In this document: in pieces, positions 29,717 through 38,066 of the stretch
Position numbering within the stretch: position 1 is the stretch's first letter
Layout: each line of letters opens with the position of its first letter
Source of the DNA: Legionella bononiensis
GTDB taxonomy: Bacteria; Pseudomonadota; Gammaproteobacteria; Legionellales; Legionellaceae
Reading direction: 5' to 3'
NCBI RefSeq assembly: GCF_016786215.1
Contig: NZ_JADOBG010000022.1
Location: forward strand, 1 to 64,000
Length of the DNA: 64,000 nt
Translations under genes and position numbers: made by a program
Notes under the pieces: generated by a model
Told to the model about the DNA's origin: nothing
Seen by the model: only the letters and a program-made list of their open reading frames with translations
The model's database searches: none

Positions 29717-30068
29717 ATGATCCTGTCCTTATCGATGATACAACGAGCACTATACGCTTTCTTTTTTTCCAAACAGTTCAAGGTGAAGATAAATCGTATT
29801 AAATTCAAGAGTCTTACCCTCTTGTTGTTTAATAAATTCCATTATTTTCATAATCTTGCATCATATTCTGAAGAGTATTTGAATTCAACTCTTCAGAGTA
29901 ATTTGAATAAAGGTATGATTTAAAATGCATTATCTTGAGGGTTTCACACTAGGGCTTGCATTTTCTTGGAATTTTATAAAAAGATTGGCTAAACAGAATA
30001 ATTTTAGTATTTAATGCATTTTACACTATTAATTGCCCAATAAAATCGACCCTGTTTTCTACAATATC
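29717..30068. other. AT-rich intergenic stretch with a 31-bp inverted repeat
   Basis: No gene is supported. The region contains the inverted repeat at 29867-29897. The promoter of the pyruvyl-transferase-like gene should lie at about 29730-29800 on the minus strand. A 68-codon open frame on plus from 29717 has no ribosome site. Confidence 0.55.
29867..29897. promoter_or_regulatory. Perfect 10-bp inverted repeat
   Basis: TCTGAAGAGT (29867-29876) and ACTCTTCAGA (29888-29897) are perfect complements separated by 11 bases. The centre also contains the palindrome TTGAATTCAA (29879-29888). There is no T run on either strand, so an operator or recombination site is more likely than a terminator. 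Confidence 0.5.
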
Positions 30069-30353
30069 TTACGGTACTTCAATTAAGTCATGACCACTTA
30101 CACTATGTGCTTCCTTAATTGCTTGCGGTGATTCAATTGCTTCCTGAACATTCGGGTTATATCAAATCGATGGGGTCAAAGTCTGACTTATTGATAGCTT
30201 TGATGAAGAAGAGCATCGTTCAATGGGTTGATATAATCAATTGAGGTAATAGTGAAGAGCGTTCAGGATTAAGTCGCGGTACATTGAAATCGGAATAGTG
30301 AACACACCTTGATGAATTATGAACTATTCAGATGTCTTATCAAACAGGTTCAT
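30069..30353 (-). pseudogene. Decayed small gene of unknown function
   Basis: On the minus strand an ATG at 30353 opens MNLFDKTSE, then hits TAG (30326-30324). The same frame continues for 28 codons (30323-30240), including TIPISMYRDLILNALHYYLN. A shift gives IDYINPLNDALLHQSYQ (30241-30191). Another frame contains INKSDFDPIDLI and stops at 30159-30157. A last shift gives NPNVQEAIESPQAIKEAHSV and GHDLIEVP, ending TAA at 30071-30069. The pieces abut in order and read like protein, so I infer one gene of about 95 codons broken by a stop and several frameshifts. I do not recognise the family. Confidence 0.5.
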
Positions 30354-30364
30354 ACCTAATCAAT

Positions 30365-30392
30365 CCTGTATTACGGCTACGCCTAATACAGG
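30365..30392. repeat. REP-like hairpin
   Basis: CCTGTATTA (30365-30373) and TAATACAGG (30384-30392) are perfect complements around CGGCTACGCC. It resembles short palindromic intergenic repeats. It lies 44 bp past the 3' end of the amidotransferase-like gene and may stabilise or end its transcript. Confidence 0.5.
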
Positions 30393-30435
30393 CTACGATC
30401 CACTCATTTACCTTCAAACAAAAAATGATTCAGTA

Positions 30436-32007
30436 TCAGGATATTGACGATCGTGGCTCGATTCGGTGTTCTAATGTTTGCTCATCATCAAGTTCACTTT
30501 TGCTGACTTCGCTCTCTTCGACTACTTGTGAAATTTTATTCACATCAGCATTCGTATCGGTCCATAATTTTGCGGGGGTATCACGTAATATATCAGCTGG
30601 AGTTTGAATTTCCCTCATAGGTGCATCCGGTGCAGATGAAAGTAAACGTGATGCGGAACTGCCATGTTGTGATGAAGACTCCGTTTTATTTTGCTCAGCC
30701 GCATCAACATCTGCATTGGCATTCTGTTGTTCTTTTTGTTTTAATTGAGAGACTAACAATTTCGTGATACCCATCGAAATTACCGCTCTAAATCCAGAGG
30801 CAACCAAAGCAGAAATTGAATCAATGATGTTATTAGTTGTTTTTTCTACCCAATCTGCAGCGGTCAGCGCTACGGCACCTACAGCCGCGCCTAATACAAT
30901 GGCCGAGCCAAGCCCTACTGCTGCAGCCAATCCTGCCGGGGGAAATATAATCAATAATACGGTTGCTATAACCGCGCTGCCTAACAAAGCAAGCCCTAAC
31001 GGTGCACTCCAATGAAACAATGATTTTTGATTTTTTTTAGAAACTGGATCGTAATCAGTACCTTGCTTTTGCTTTAGTAACTCTTCCATTTGAGCTTTTA
31101 CTTCTGAAGGCTTTATGTGCTCATCGTCATTTACCGGTGTAAACTGCCGTAATTCAGCCAATATTCCTTTCTTCTTCTGATTGTACGCTAATGCCGCCCC
31201 ATGCATAAACTCGAACATTCTCAAATTGGTTTCTATATCATGACGTGTTCTTCTATATACAAATTTTGACTCAGGCAAACCTTTTGCGCCTATTTCAGGA
31301 TGAAATTGAGTTGTTATTATTGGCACTCCGTTTATGTTTTCTGTTAATTCGTTTGATTGATTATCACTCGCAATACCCGACTCGATAAATCCTTTAGGTA
31401 ATTTGGATATAATTTGGCTATGCGCACCAAAAAAATTACCTTCATAATGTGTTGCTTTAACGTCTTCAGAGAGATTTTTCCCACCAAATATCTGCGCTGC
31501 CATGGTGTCTTTATTGATTCTGATCGCATCATAATTCATATAACATTGCTTATCTAACTGCGTTGAATTCAAATCTGCAATTTCCCCACCGCCATAAACT
31601 GCAATAACCTGATGTCCTCCGCATACACCCAATATAGGCATCCCTTTTTCAATGGCAACATGGACTAAAGCGAGTTCTGCTACGGTTCGAGAAAAATCAT
31701 ATGGTTGCCCTTCTTCCCGCTCTTTATTAAATAATTCAGGATCAATCATTGCGTTGTTGCCGGATAACGCCAAACAATCCACGTCTTCGAGTAGTTCAGC
31801 TGCCCTGGCTTTAGCATGTGCAAAAAGAAGTTGTCGACCTTGAGGATCTTTATACAGCTCTTGAAATTTCTCTTCAGGGATTTCTTCCAACATCTTTCTG
31901 TAATCAGCATCCACAACAGTAGAACCAACATGTTTAAATGCTTTTTTTAGCGAAACAACACTGCTTCCACCCACAATAGGGCTAAAAGTGACCGCGACTT
32001 TAGGCAT
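30436..32007 (-). CDS. Class I glutamine-amidotransferase-like membrane protein, putative effector
   Basis: The 523-residue protein (start chosen at 32007, preceded by GGAAGAG) has an N-terminal class I amidotransferase/peptidase C26 domain (about residues 1-270). The nucleophile is Cys129 in LGVCGGHQ, and His236 and Glu238 lie in TQFHPE. This resembles gamma-glutamyl hydrolases more than biosynthetic synthetases, as no synthetase domain follows. Two hydrophobic segments are present at about 336-357 and 359-382. The tail (about 400-523) is polar and ends in an acidic region (SKSELDDEQTLEHR). Membrane helices plus an acidic C-terminus, and a PmrA-like box 50 bp upstream, fit a Dot/Icm effector. 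That is inference; the substrate is unknown. Confidence 0.75.
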   Translation of the reverse strand: MPKVAVTFSPIVGGSSVVSLKKAFKHVGSTVVDADYRKMLEEIPEEKFQELYKDPQGRQLLFAHAKARAAELLEDVDCLALSGNNAMIDPELFNKEREEGQPYDFSRTVAELALVHVAIEKGMPILGVCGGHQVIAVYGGGEIADLNSTQLDKQCYMNYDAIRINKDTMAAQIFGGKNLSEDVKATHYEGNFFGAHSQIISKLPKGFIESGIASDNQSNELTENINGVPIITTQFHPEIGAKGLPESKFVYRRTRHDIETNLRMFEFMHGAALAYNQKKKGILAELRQFTPVNDDEHIKPSEVKAQMEELLKQKQGTDYDPVSKKNQKSLFHWSAPLGLALLGSAVIATVLLIIFPPAGLAAAVGLGSAIVLGAAVGAVALTAADWVEKTTNNIIDSISALVASGFRAVISMGITKLLVSQLKQKEQQNANADVDAAEQNKTESSSQHGSSASRLLSSAPDAPMREIQTPADILRDTPAKLWTDTNADVNKISQVVEESEVSKSELDDEQTLEHRIEPRSSIS

Positions 32008-32056
32008 AAACTCTTCCATCAACACAAGAATTACTGACTTGATTATAACCTACCAG

Positions 32057-32074
32057 TATTAAATAAACCTTAAG
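32057..32074 (-). promoter_or_regulatory. PmrA-box-like site upstream of the amidotransferase-like gene
   Basis: Read on the minus strand the site is CTTAAGGTTTATTTAATA. It ends 50 bp before the start codon. It has the TTAA...TTAAT direct-repeat form with 11-bp spacing known for PmrA sites of Legionella effector genes. It differs at one base from the site at 55218-55235. Confidence 0.6.
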
Positions 32075-32252
32075 TGATTCTCAAAGAGCCATTTAACGCT
32101 TCAAGTTAGTTTTGAAGTCAATAGAGCACTATTCTTCTACGTGATTTTTCTCATTTGGGTTACACAGCTGAATGTTAAAAGACACGATAAATCGGGTAGC
32201 AAGGCAATTCCTGTCAAAATCAAAAAAAATATAAAAAAATAGACTAACAGAC

Positions 32253-32281
32253 TTGACATCACCTCATGAAAAAGACAAAAT
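32253..32281 (+). promoter_or_regulatory. Promoter of the tRNA-Met gene
   Basis: TTGACA (32253-32258), a 17-bp spacer and CAAAAT (32276-32281) form a sigma-70 promoter with a perfect -35. The C-rich stretch after the -10 (CACGCC) resembles a stringent-control discriminator. The tRNA begins 12 bp after the -10. Confidence 0.8.
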
Positions 32282-32293
32282 CACGCCTCTTGT

Positions 32294-32370
32294 GGCTATG
32301 TAGCTCAGCCGGTTAGAGCGCGGCACTCATAATGCTGAGGTCGGTGGTTCGAGTCCACCTATAGCCACCA
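32294..32370 (+). tRNA. tRNA-Met (anticodon CAT)
   Basis: A 77-base cloverleaf includes an encoded CCA. The acceptor GGCTATG pairs with TATAGCC (one G-U). The anticodon arm CGGCA-CTCATAA-TGCTG gives anticodon CAT, and the T arm contains GTGGTTCGAGTCCAC. The GGCTATGTAGCTCAG start matches elongator tRNA-Met of gammaproteobacteria; a lysidine-modified tRNA-Ile is the less likely alternative. Confidence 0.93.
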
Positions 32371-32472
32371 TTTCCCTCCTTTTTAAAATTCCTTAAGTTA
32401 GTTATCAAAAAAGCTATTGTAAGCAATCAAATTTAGTTATTATGTTAATATCCATGACTTTACGGTTTTTAA

Positions 32473-34845
32473 ATGCGCTCTTTAGTAATTTTACTTTTAG
32501 CCTTGATGTGGTCTTCTTTGATTCATGCTAATGACGTTAATATTTCGACCATCACTAAGAATGGATCGACCGTTTTTTATCTACAGGCTGGTGCATTTAA
32601 TTTAAAGAAAGATGCGGAACTGCGGCAACAAGAACTTTCAAAGCTGACAGAACAAAAAGTCGAGATCAAAAACCTTGCCGATAAACATCTGTACCTTGTT
32701 CAAATTGGTCCAATAGATGATTACCAGACTGCCAGAGAACTCAAAAACACGTTGTCTCAAAAACCTGACAATCAACAGAATAGTGCGAACTCAAAACAAA
32801 ACTCATCACTTGAAGTAAGTCAGGTGCCCAAAAATCAAGAGAAATCACAAACACTACCTCCATCCAGTAAATTATGGAATTTAAGAAATGCGGATATACG
32901 TGCAGTCATAGCCGAAGTATCACGTGTTACAGGTAAAAACTTTGTAATTGATCCCAGAGTGCAAGGAAAGATATCGATTATCTCATCATCACCACTATCA
33001 AATCGTGAATTGTACCAAGTATTTCTCTCAGTGCTGCAGGTTTCAGGATATGCAGCCATCCCTAACGGAGAAATAATTAAAATCATCCCGAATATTGATG
33101 CCAAAACCCAATCGCCAGATCTGCTGAATGATATGAGAACCACTCCCAGAGGGGATGACATGATGGTCTCTGTTGTTCCAGTTCATTATGTGCCAGCGGA
33201 ACAACTTGTCCCTGTATTACGTCCCCTGATGCCCCAATGGAGCAGTGTTTCCGCTTACGCTCCCTCAAACATGCTTATCCTTTCCGGAAGAGCAAATAAC
33301 ATTAAAAGTCTAACGGATATTATCAAACAAGTGGACAGCTCCTCTTCAAACGGCATCGATATGGTGCCTTTAAGACATGCTCTTGCTATGGATGTTGCCA
33401 ATACACTGAAAGATCTGGTTAAAACACAACCCAGTATAGGCAGCAGAACCCAAATTACCGTTGCTGCTGATGACCGATCTAACTCAATTTTAGTTAGCGG
33501 TAATAAAACCGATAGAATCAGATTGCGAATGTTAATATTGAAATTGGATAGAGAAAGCTCAGAAGGAATTAACTCCAATACTCAGGTTGTTTATCTGAAT
33601 TACCTGAGAGCTGAGGATTTAGTCCCCATACTCGCAGGGATTGCCCAGGCTAATTTTAGCGGCAATGTAGGCACTACTATTGGCACCATTACCCGCCCTG
33701 CTTTGGACAGCACCAACCCAGCGTCAAACCTGGTGAGCCTTAGTGGAGCAGATGGTCAAAATTCATCACAACCCATGTCAGCTCAACCCGGACTGAACTC
33801 ATCCCAGGCAACTGGCAATACCACTTCTGCAAATACCCAAAATGAAGGTTCTACCAAACCAACAGTACAAATTATCGGAGAACCCAATACCAACTCCATA
33901 ATTATAAATGCCCCTTCTTCTATTATTCGCATATTAAAGAATGTAATTTCCCAGCTGGATATCAAACCTGCCCAGTTATTGATTGAGGCTTTGGTTGCAG
34001 AAGTCGATCAAAATGATGTGAATAATTTAGGTATCGAATGGGGTTCTGATTTGCAAACAGGAGATCCTAAAAAATTCAGGCCTGGCTTTGCAATTATTAA
34101 CAGCAAAACACGAACTGACGATTTTCAAGCTCAAATTTACGCTTTGGCTCGAGAACAAAAAGCAAATATTTTATCAACTCCCTCTGTAGTTGTATTGGAT
34201 AACCGTCAAGCGAAAATACTCGTAGGTAAGCAGGTATCCGTAGCATCAACCACACAACCGAGTAACGCAGGAGGATCTACTAACGGAGGCACTCCATTCA
34301 CTACCTTTGATCGGGTAAATGTGGCATTACACCTCTATGTAAGACCACAAATAACGCGTGGTCAGGGAATTCAGATGCAAATTGACCAGGGTAATGACAC
34401 CTTAGATCCTGCCAGTACTACAGAAAGTACGCTTAACCCTACATTCAAAATCAGCAGCATTGTGACCTCCGTACACGTTGAAAGTGGTGATATTGTTGTA
34501 TTAGGCGGTTTAACTCAAGACAGTTTAGGAAATGACAATAACCGCATCCCCATCCTTGGCGACATACCGGGATTAGGTAAACTATTTCAACACAACATCC
34601 GAAATAGAGACAAACGAGTTCTGATGGTCTTTATCAAACCAATTATACTTCGTAATGAACGAGATAATTTAGAAGTAACAGGTGCAAAATATAATGATGT
34701 ACGCCAATACCAATTAGACTGGATACGTTCGCAGGAAGAATATGAACAAGTCAATAACCAGACTTTATTACCCCCGTTAACGCAAGGAAGTTTGCCCGTA
34801 CCCTTTAGTGGTCCGCCTAAAAATTTATCACAAATGACCAAGTAA
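32473..34845 (+). CDS. lspD: Type II secretion secretin LspD with SPOR domain
   Basis: The 790-residue outer-membrane secretin is the exit channel of the Lsp type II secretion system, which exports many degradative enzymes in Legionella. A signal peptide (1-20) is followed by a SPOR-like domain (about 33-97: VFYLQAGAFNLKKDAE, LVQIGPIDDYQTA), then N0 (about 135-200) and N1-N3. The secretin core (about 500-730) shows ILSTPSVVVLDNRQAKI and VESGDIVVLGGLTQD. SPOR domains bind peptidoglycan; in most GspD proteins anchoring uses other parts, so this extension is notable. lspE follows after 3 bp. Confidence 0.94.
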   Translation: MRSLVILLLALMWSSLIHANDVNISTITKNGSTVFYLQAGAFNLKKDAELRQQELSKLTEQKVEIKNLADKHLYLVQIGPIDDYQTARELKNTLSQKPDNQQNSANSKQNSSLEVSQVPKNQEKSQTLPPSSKLWNLRNADIRAVIAEVSRVTGKNFVIDPRVQGKISIISSSPLSNRELYQVFLSVLQVSGYAAIPNGEIIKIIPNIDAKTQSPDLLNDMRTTPRGDDMMVSVVPVHYVPAEQLVPVLRPLMPQWSSVSAYAPSNMLILSGRANNIKSLTDIIKQVDSSSSNGIDMVPLRHALAMDVANTLKDLVKTQPSIGSRTQITVAADDRSNSILVSGNKTDRIRLRMLILKLDRESSEGINSNTQVVYLNYLRAEDLVPILAGIAQANFSGNVGTTIGTITRPALDSTNPASNLVSLSGADGQNSSQPMSAQPGLNSSQATGNTTSANTQNEGSTKPTVQIIGEPNTNSIIINAPSSIIRILKNVISQLDIKPAQLLIEALVAEVDQNDVNNLGIEWGSDLQTGDPKKFRPGFAIINSKTRTDDFQAQIYALAREQKANILSTPSVVVLDNRQAKILVGKQVSVASTTQPSNAGGSTNGGTPFTTFDRVNVALHLYVRPQITRGQGIQMQIDQGNDTLDPASTTESTLNPTFKISSIVTSVHVESGDIVVLGGLTQDSLGNDNNRIPILGDIPGLGKLFQHNIRNRDKRVLMVFIKPIILRNERDNLEVTGAKYNDVRQYQLDWIRSQEEYEQVNNQTLLPPLTQGSLPVPFSGPPKNLSQMTK

Positions 34846-34848
34846 ACT

Positions 34849-36333
34849 ATGGACAAAGACGAAAAATCACTAAATCTTCCCTATAGTTTTGCTAAAAACA
34901 ACGGTGTGGTTGTAGGCGAAATTAAAAATGGAGCTGCAATAGTATATCACTTGCCCACTACGTCGTTACAGGCTCTGGTTGAAGTAAAACGAATACTCCA
35001 ATGTGAGCTGGATTTAAAACCAATAGATGAATCTGCTTTTCAACAGCATCTGGCTCATATATACCAATCCAAATCATCCATACTGGATGCTGCAGAAGGG
35101 ATGGAAGATGATATGGATCTCTCCATGCTGGCCAGTCAGCTGCCAGTGAGTGAGGACTTGTTAGAAAACCAGGATGATGCCCCAATTATCCGTTTGCTTA
35201 ACGCTTTGTTTACCCAGGCTATTAAACAAAAAGCATCCGATATCCACATCGAAACTTATGAAGATAGAGTCCTCGTACGTAATCGAATTGATGGTGTGCT
35301 GCAAGAAGTTCTGGAAATACAACGTGCTATTGCACCTTTGGTTATTTCACGGGTAAAAGTTATGGCAAAACTGGATATTGCTGAAAAGCGTATTCCCCAA
35401 GATGGCCGTATTTCCCTTCGAATTGGAGGTCACAACATCGATGTCAGGGTTTCCACCCTCCCCTCAAACCATGGTGAACGAGTGGTTCTGAGAATACTGG
35501 ACAAACAAGCCGCACAGTTGGATTTAAACTTGTTAGGAATGCCCAAATCAACACTGCTCGCTATGAGAAAAATGATTGCTGAACCACACGGCATCATTTT
35601 AGTTACTGGCCCAACCGGTTCGGGTAAAACAACTTCTTTATACGCCATGCTTACTGAACTGAATCAGGTCACTCGAAATATTCTTACAATTGAAGATCCA
35701 ATAGAATATGATTTGGCTGGCATCGGACAGACTCAGGTAAATACTAAAGTACAAATGACTTTTGCTAAAGGTTTAAGAGCAATACTACGACAAGATCCCG
35801 ATGTTGTAATGATTGGGGAAATTCGGGATCTGGAAACAGCAGAAATTGCTGTTCAGGCAAGCCTGACTGGGCATCTGGTATTATCAACTTTGCATACCAA
35901 CAGTGCTTTGGGAGCATTGACCCGTCTTAGGGATATGGGCGTCGAGTCATTTTTAATGTCCTCCAGTATCGTCGGCTTGATTGCTCAACGACTTGTAAGA
36001 AAGCTCTGCTCTCACTGTAAAACACCTCATCAATTACGCGATGATGAGAAAGAATTGATGGGCCTTGCTCCAGATGCAGATGTTTCTCAGGTTTATGAAC
36101 CTAAGGGATGTGATTTATGCAATAACCTGGGATATAGAGGCAGAACAGGTATTTATGAGTTAATAACCATTGATGAAACTTTGAGAGGGATGATTCATCG
36201 CCATGAAAACATGCAAACATTGGAAAGTTATCTAAGACCCACAACTCCAAGTATTCGAGATGATGGTTTTAAACGTGTTCTCTGTGGTGATACGTCACTG
36301 GCAGAAATCCTTCGTGTTACCAGTCAAAATTAA
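34849..36333 (+). CDS. lspE: Type II secretion ATPase LspE
   Basis: The 494-residue cytoplasmic ATPase drives pseudopilus assembly. Walker A GPTGSGKTTSLYAML (about residue 255) is clear. The aspartate and histidine boxes follow, with DPDVVMIGEIRDLETAEIA and GHLVLSTLHTN. The C-terminal metal-binding element CSHCK...CDLCN is also present. It starts 3 bp after lspD; lspD-lspE form an operon separate from the lspF-K genes in Legionella. Confidence 0.97.
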   Translation: MDKDEKSLNLPYSFAKNNGVVVGEIKNGAAIVYHLPTTSLQALVEVKRILQCELDLKPIDESAFQQHLAHIYQSKSSILDAAEGMEDDMDLSMLASQLPVSEDLLENQDDAPIIRLLNALFTQAIKQKASDIHIETYEDRVLVRNRIDGVLQEVLEIQRAIAPLVISRVKVMAKLDIAEKRIPQDGRISLRIGGHNIDVRVSTLPSNHGERVVLRILDKQAAQLDLNLLGMPKSTLLAMRKMIAEPHGIILVTGPTGSGKTTSLYAMLTELNQVTRNILTIEDPIEYDLAGIGQTQVNTKVQMTFAKGLRAILRQDPDVVMIGEIRDLETAEIAVQASLTGHLVLSTLHTNSALGALTRLRDMGVESFLMSSSIVGLIAQRLVRKLCSHCKTPHQLRDDEKELMGLAPDADVSQVYEPKGCDLCNNLGYRGRTGIYELITIDETLRGMIHRHENMQTLESYLRPTTPSIRDDGFKRVLCGDTSLAEILRVTSQN

Positions 36334-36612
36334 ACAAGTTCTTGATTTAATTTACAATTAATTTAATTTTTTTCATTAAAAAATGTTCCTGTCGCATTAT
36401 TTCACTTTATACTGATAATGGTGTAAGTAGTTTTATTCTTTATTATTTATAGAACAGGGCTGCTAAATCTATAAAGCAGTCCACCCCAAAACAATACATT
36501 AAGATCTGAAGGAACAAAATGAGATATATTACGACACATTGCACAATCGACAATATTGACAACATTGAGATCAAGGCGCACAATATTGCTTCAATATTTA
36601 AGAGAGTACACC

Positions 36613-37911
36613 ATGGCTAACTCCTATTTGCAAATCTGGTTACAAAGACAAATTGCTGCAAGTACGTTTCCAGCAGATCGAGAGGACTGGTATATAAGTA
36701 AAGGTTATGGGTCTTCTGTCTCAACCTTGGCTGAGCGATTCATACTCTTTGAACAATCACTGCATCAGGAAGACTCCCCATATTATGAAACATTCCAGGG
36801 GATTGCTATTGAACGTCATGAATTAGAAGTCACTCTGGCAAACCAAACGGCGTGTCGAACTGAAGTGATCTCCTTCCATAACCAACACAGCGATTTCATG
36901 TCAATAAACAGTGGCGCGGGCAAACACATCCTGTATTTCACTGGGATTGCTTCTTTATACCAAAATTGTTTTGGAGATATCACTGAAGCGGTGCGCACAA
37001 CAGAAGCCAGTTATTATGCTTTTGAGTATCCCGGAATGAGATATCTGGGTGGAGAAGTTCTGGAAGTGAATGATTTGGTTAATACTGGAATTGCAGTGAC
37101 CAATGACCTGCTTAGAAAAGGAATATCTATTGACGACATACTTTTTCAAGGAGATTCCTTCGGCGCAGCTATTGCCAAAAAAGTAAGCGATCAATTTAAA
37201 CAGCAAGCAGGAGTTGAAATACGGTGTATAATGAACAACACCTTTTCAACATTTCAGGCAGCGGTACAAAATGTACTAAACCAAACTGCCTGGCAAAAAC
37301 CATTGAAACCTGCAGTGAGACCCGCACTTCGATACCTTGGCTGGGATATTCGCCCAGGAGATCTTTATGGCAAAGATACTCCCTACCAGATTCATGTAAA
37401 CCACGTTGGAGATCTGACTCTTGGGCACGCGACTCTGGCTGAATTAGTTGAATCCAATTCTCAAGTCCAGAATTTTGTCGATCCCTGCCCTGAAGATTAT
37501 CGCGAGATAAGAGACTCCTATAATAATTTGCACTGGGCTTCATTGAGTGCGTATGGAGAACAATATCTGGCTACGAAATACGGTAGAAATTGTGATGGAC
37601 TGGTCGATGCGCATTTGGCAGATTTGACTCTTCTCGTCTATGAAAATGGACAAGGGGTATATAGTACGCTAGTTTGTAAATATCTGAGTGACAGCAATAA
37701 ATACGTTATGGAACATCCTCAATCGCTGTCGCTGGAACAATTACCGCAACCTCTTCAGTCAGAAACAGTTTCACTATGTAAATTGATGCTGCCGACTCTC
37801 CCGTCGCTGCCTTCAATGCCCAATCTGTTCCGATTCTTCAAACGCCCAGATAGTGATGAGAGTGAAGAGTTATTACCTCGTACTCAATTAAAGAGAAACG
37901 AGCCAAGATAA
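36613..37911 (+). CDS. Alpha/beta-hydrolase-like protein, putative effector (SidB-like)
   Basis: The 432-residue protein from the ATG at 36613 has no signal peptide. The segment ILYFTGIASLYQN (about 106) precedes a nucleophile elbow GDSFGAA with Ser182 (GxSxG), typical of lipases and esterases. Asp and His partners cannot be assigned with confidence; candidates lie at about 320-350. The C-terminus (about 395-432) is proline-rich then acidic (PDSDESEELLP). The organisation recalls the SidB/SdbA-C family of Legionella effectors, but I could not compare sequences. It lies between lspE and a convergent gene. The longer TTG-initiated frame from 36556 is less likely. Confidence 0.65.
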   Translation: MANSYLQIWLQRQIAASTFPADREDWYISKGYGSSVSTLAERFILFEQSLHQEDSPYYETFQGIAIERHELEVTLANQTACRTEVISFHNQHSDFMSINSGAGKHILYFTGIASLYQNCFGDITEAVRTTEASYYAFEYPGMRYLGGEVLEVNDLVNTGIAVTNDLLRKGISIDDILFQGDSFGAAIAKKVSDQFKQQAGVEIRCIMNNTFSTFQAAVQNVLNQTAWQKPLKPAVRPALRYLGWDIRPGDLYGKDTPYQIHVNHVGDLTLGHATLAELVESNSQVQNFVDPCPEDYREIRDSYNNLHWASLSAYGEQYLATKYGRNCDGLVDAHLADLTLLVYENGQGVYSTLVCKYLSDSNKYVMEHPQSLSLEQLPQPLQSETVSLCKLMLPTLPSLPSMPNLFRFFKRPDSDESEELLPRTQLKRNEPR

Positions 37912-38066
37912 ACAGAACACTGGATTGGTCCATTTGAATTATTTGTCCGATGGGCCATTACTGCACAGGATGTTTTATAGAATACAGGAACAAAATTCAT
38001 TTTGCCCTGAACAATCGATCCACTTGATTCATTTGATTAAAATATTTTTTTCGCACCTCAATCTGA

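Noticed and set aside
29717..29923. 68-codon plus-strand gene
   Set aside because: It begins at the edge of the divergent gene's start codon, has no ribosome site, and encodes a low-complexity AT-driven peptide.
32294..32370. tRNA as an integration site for an island
   Set aside because: The tRNA is followed directly by conserved lspD; no integrase or repeated tRNA 3' end was seen nearby.
36340..36356. PmrA-like box upstream of the alpha/beta hydrolase
   Set aside because: Two TTAAT strings 11 bp apart occur near the lspE stop, but they lie over 250 bp from the start and the rest of the element does not match.
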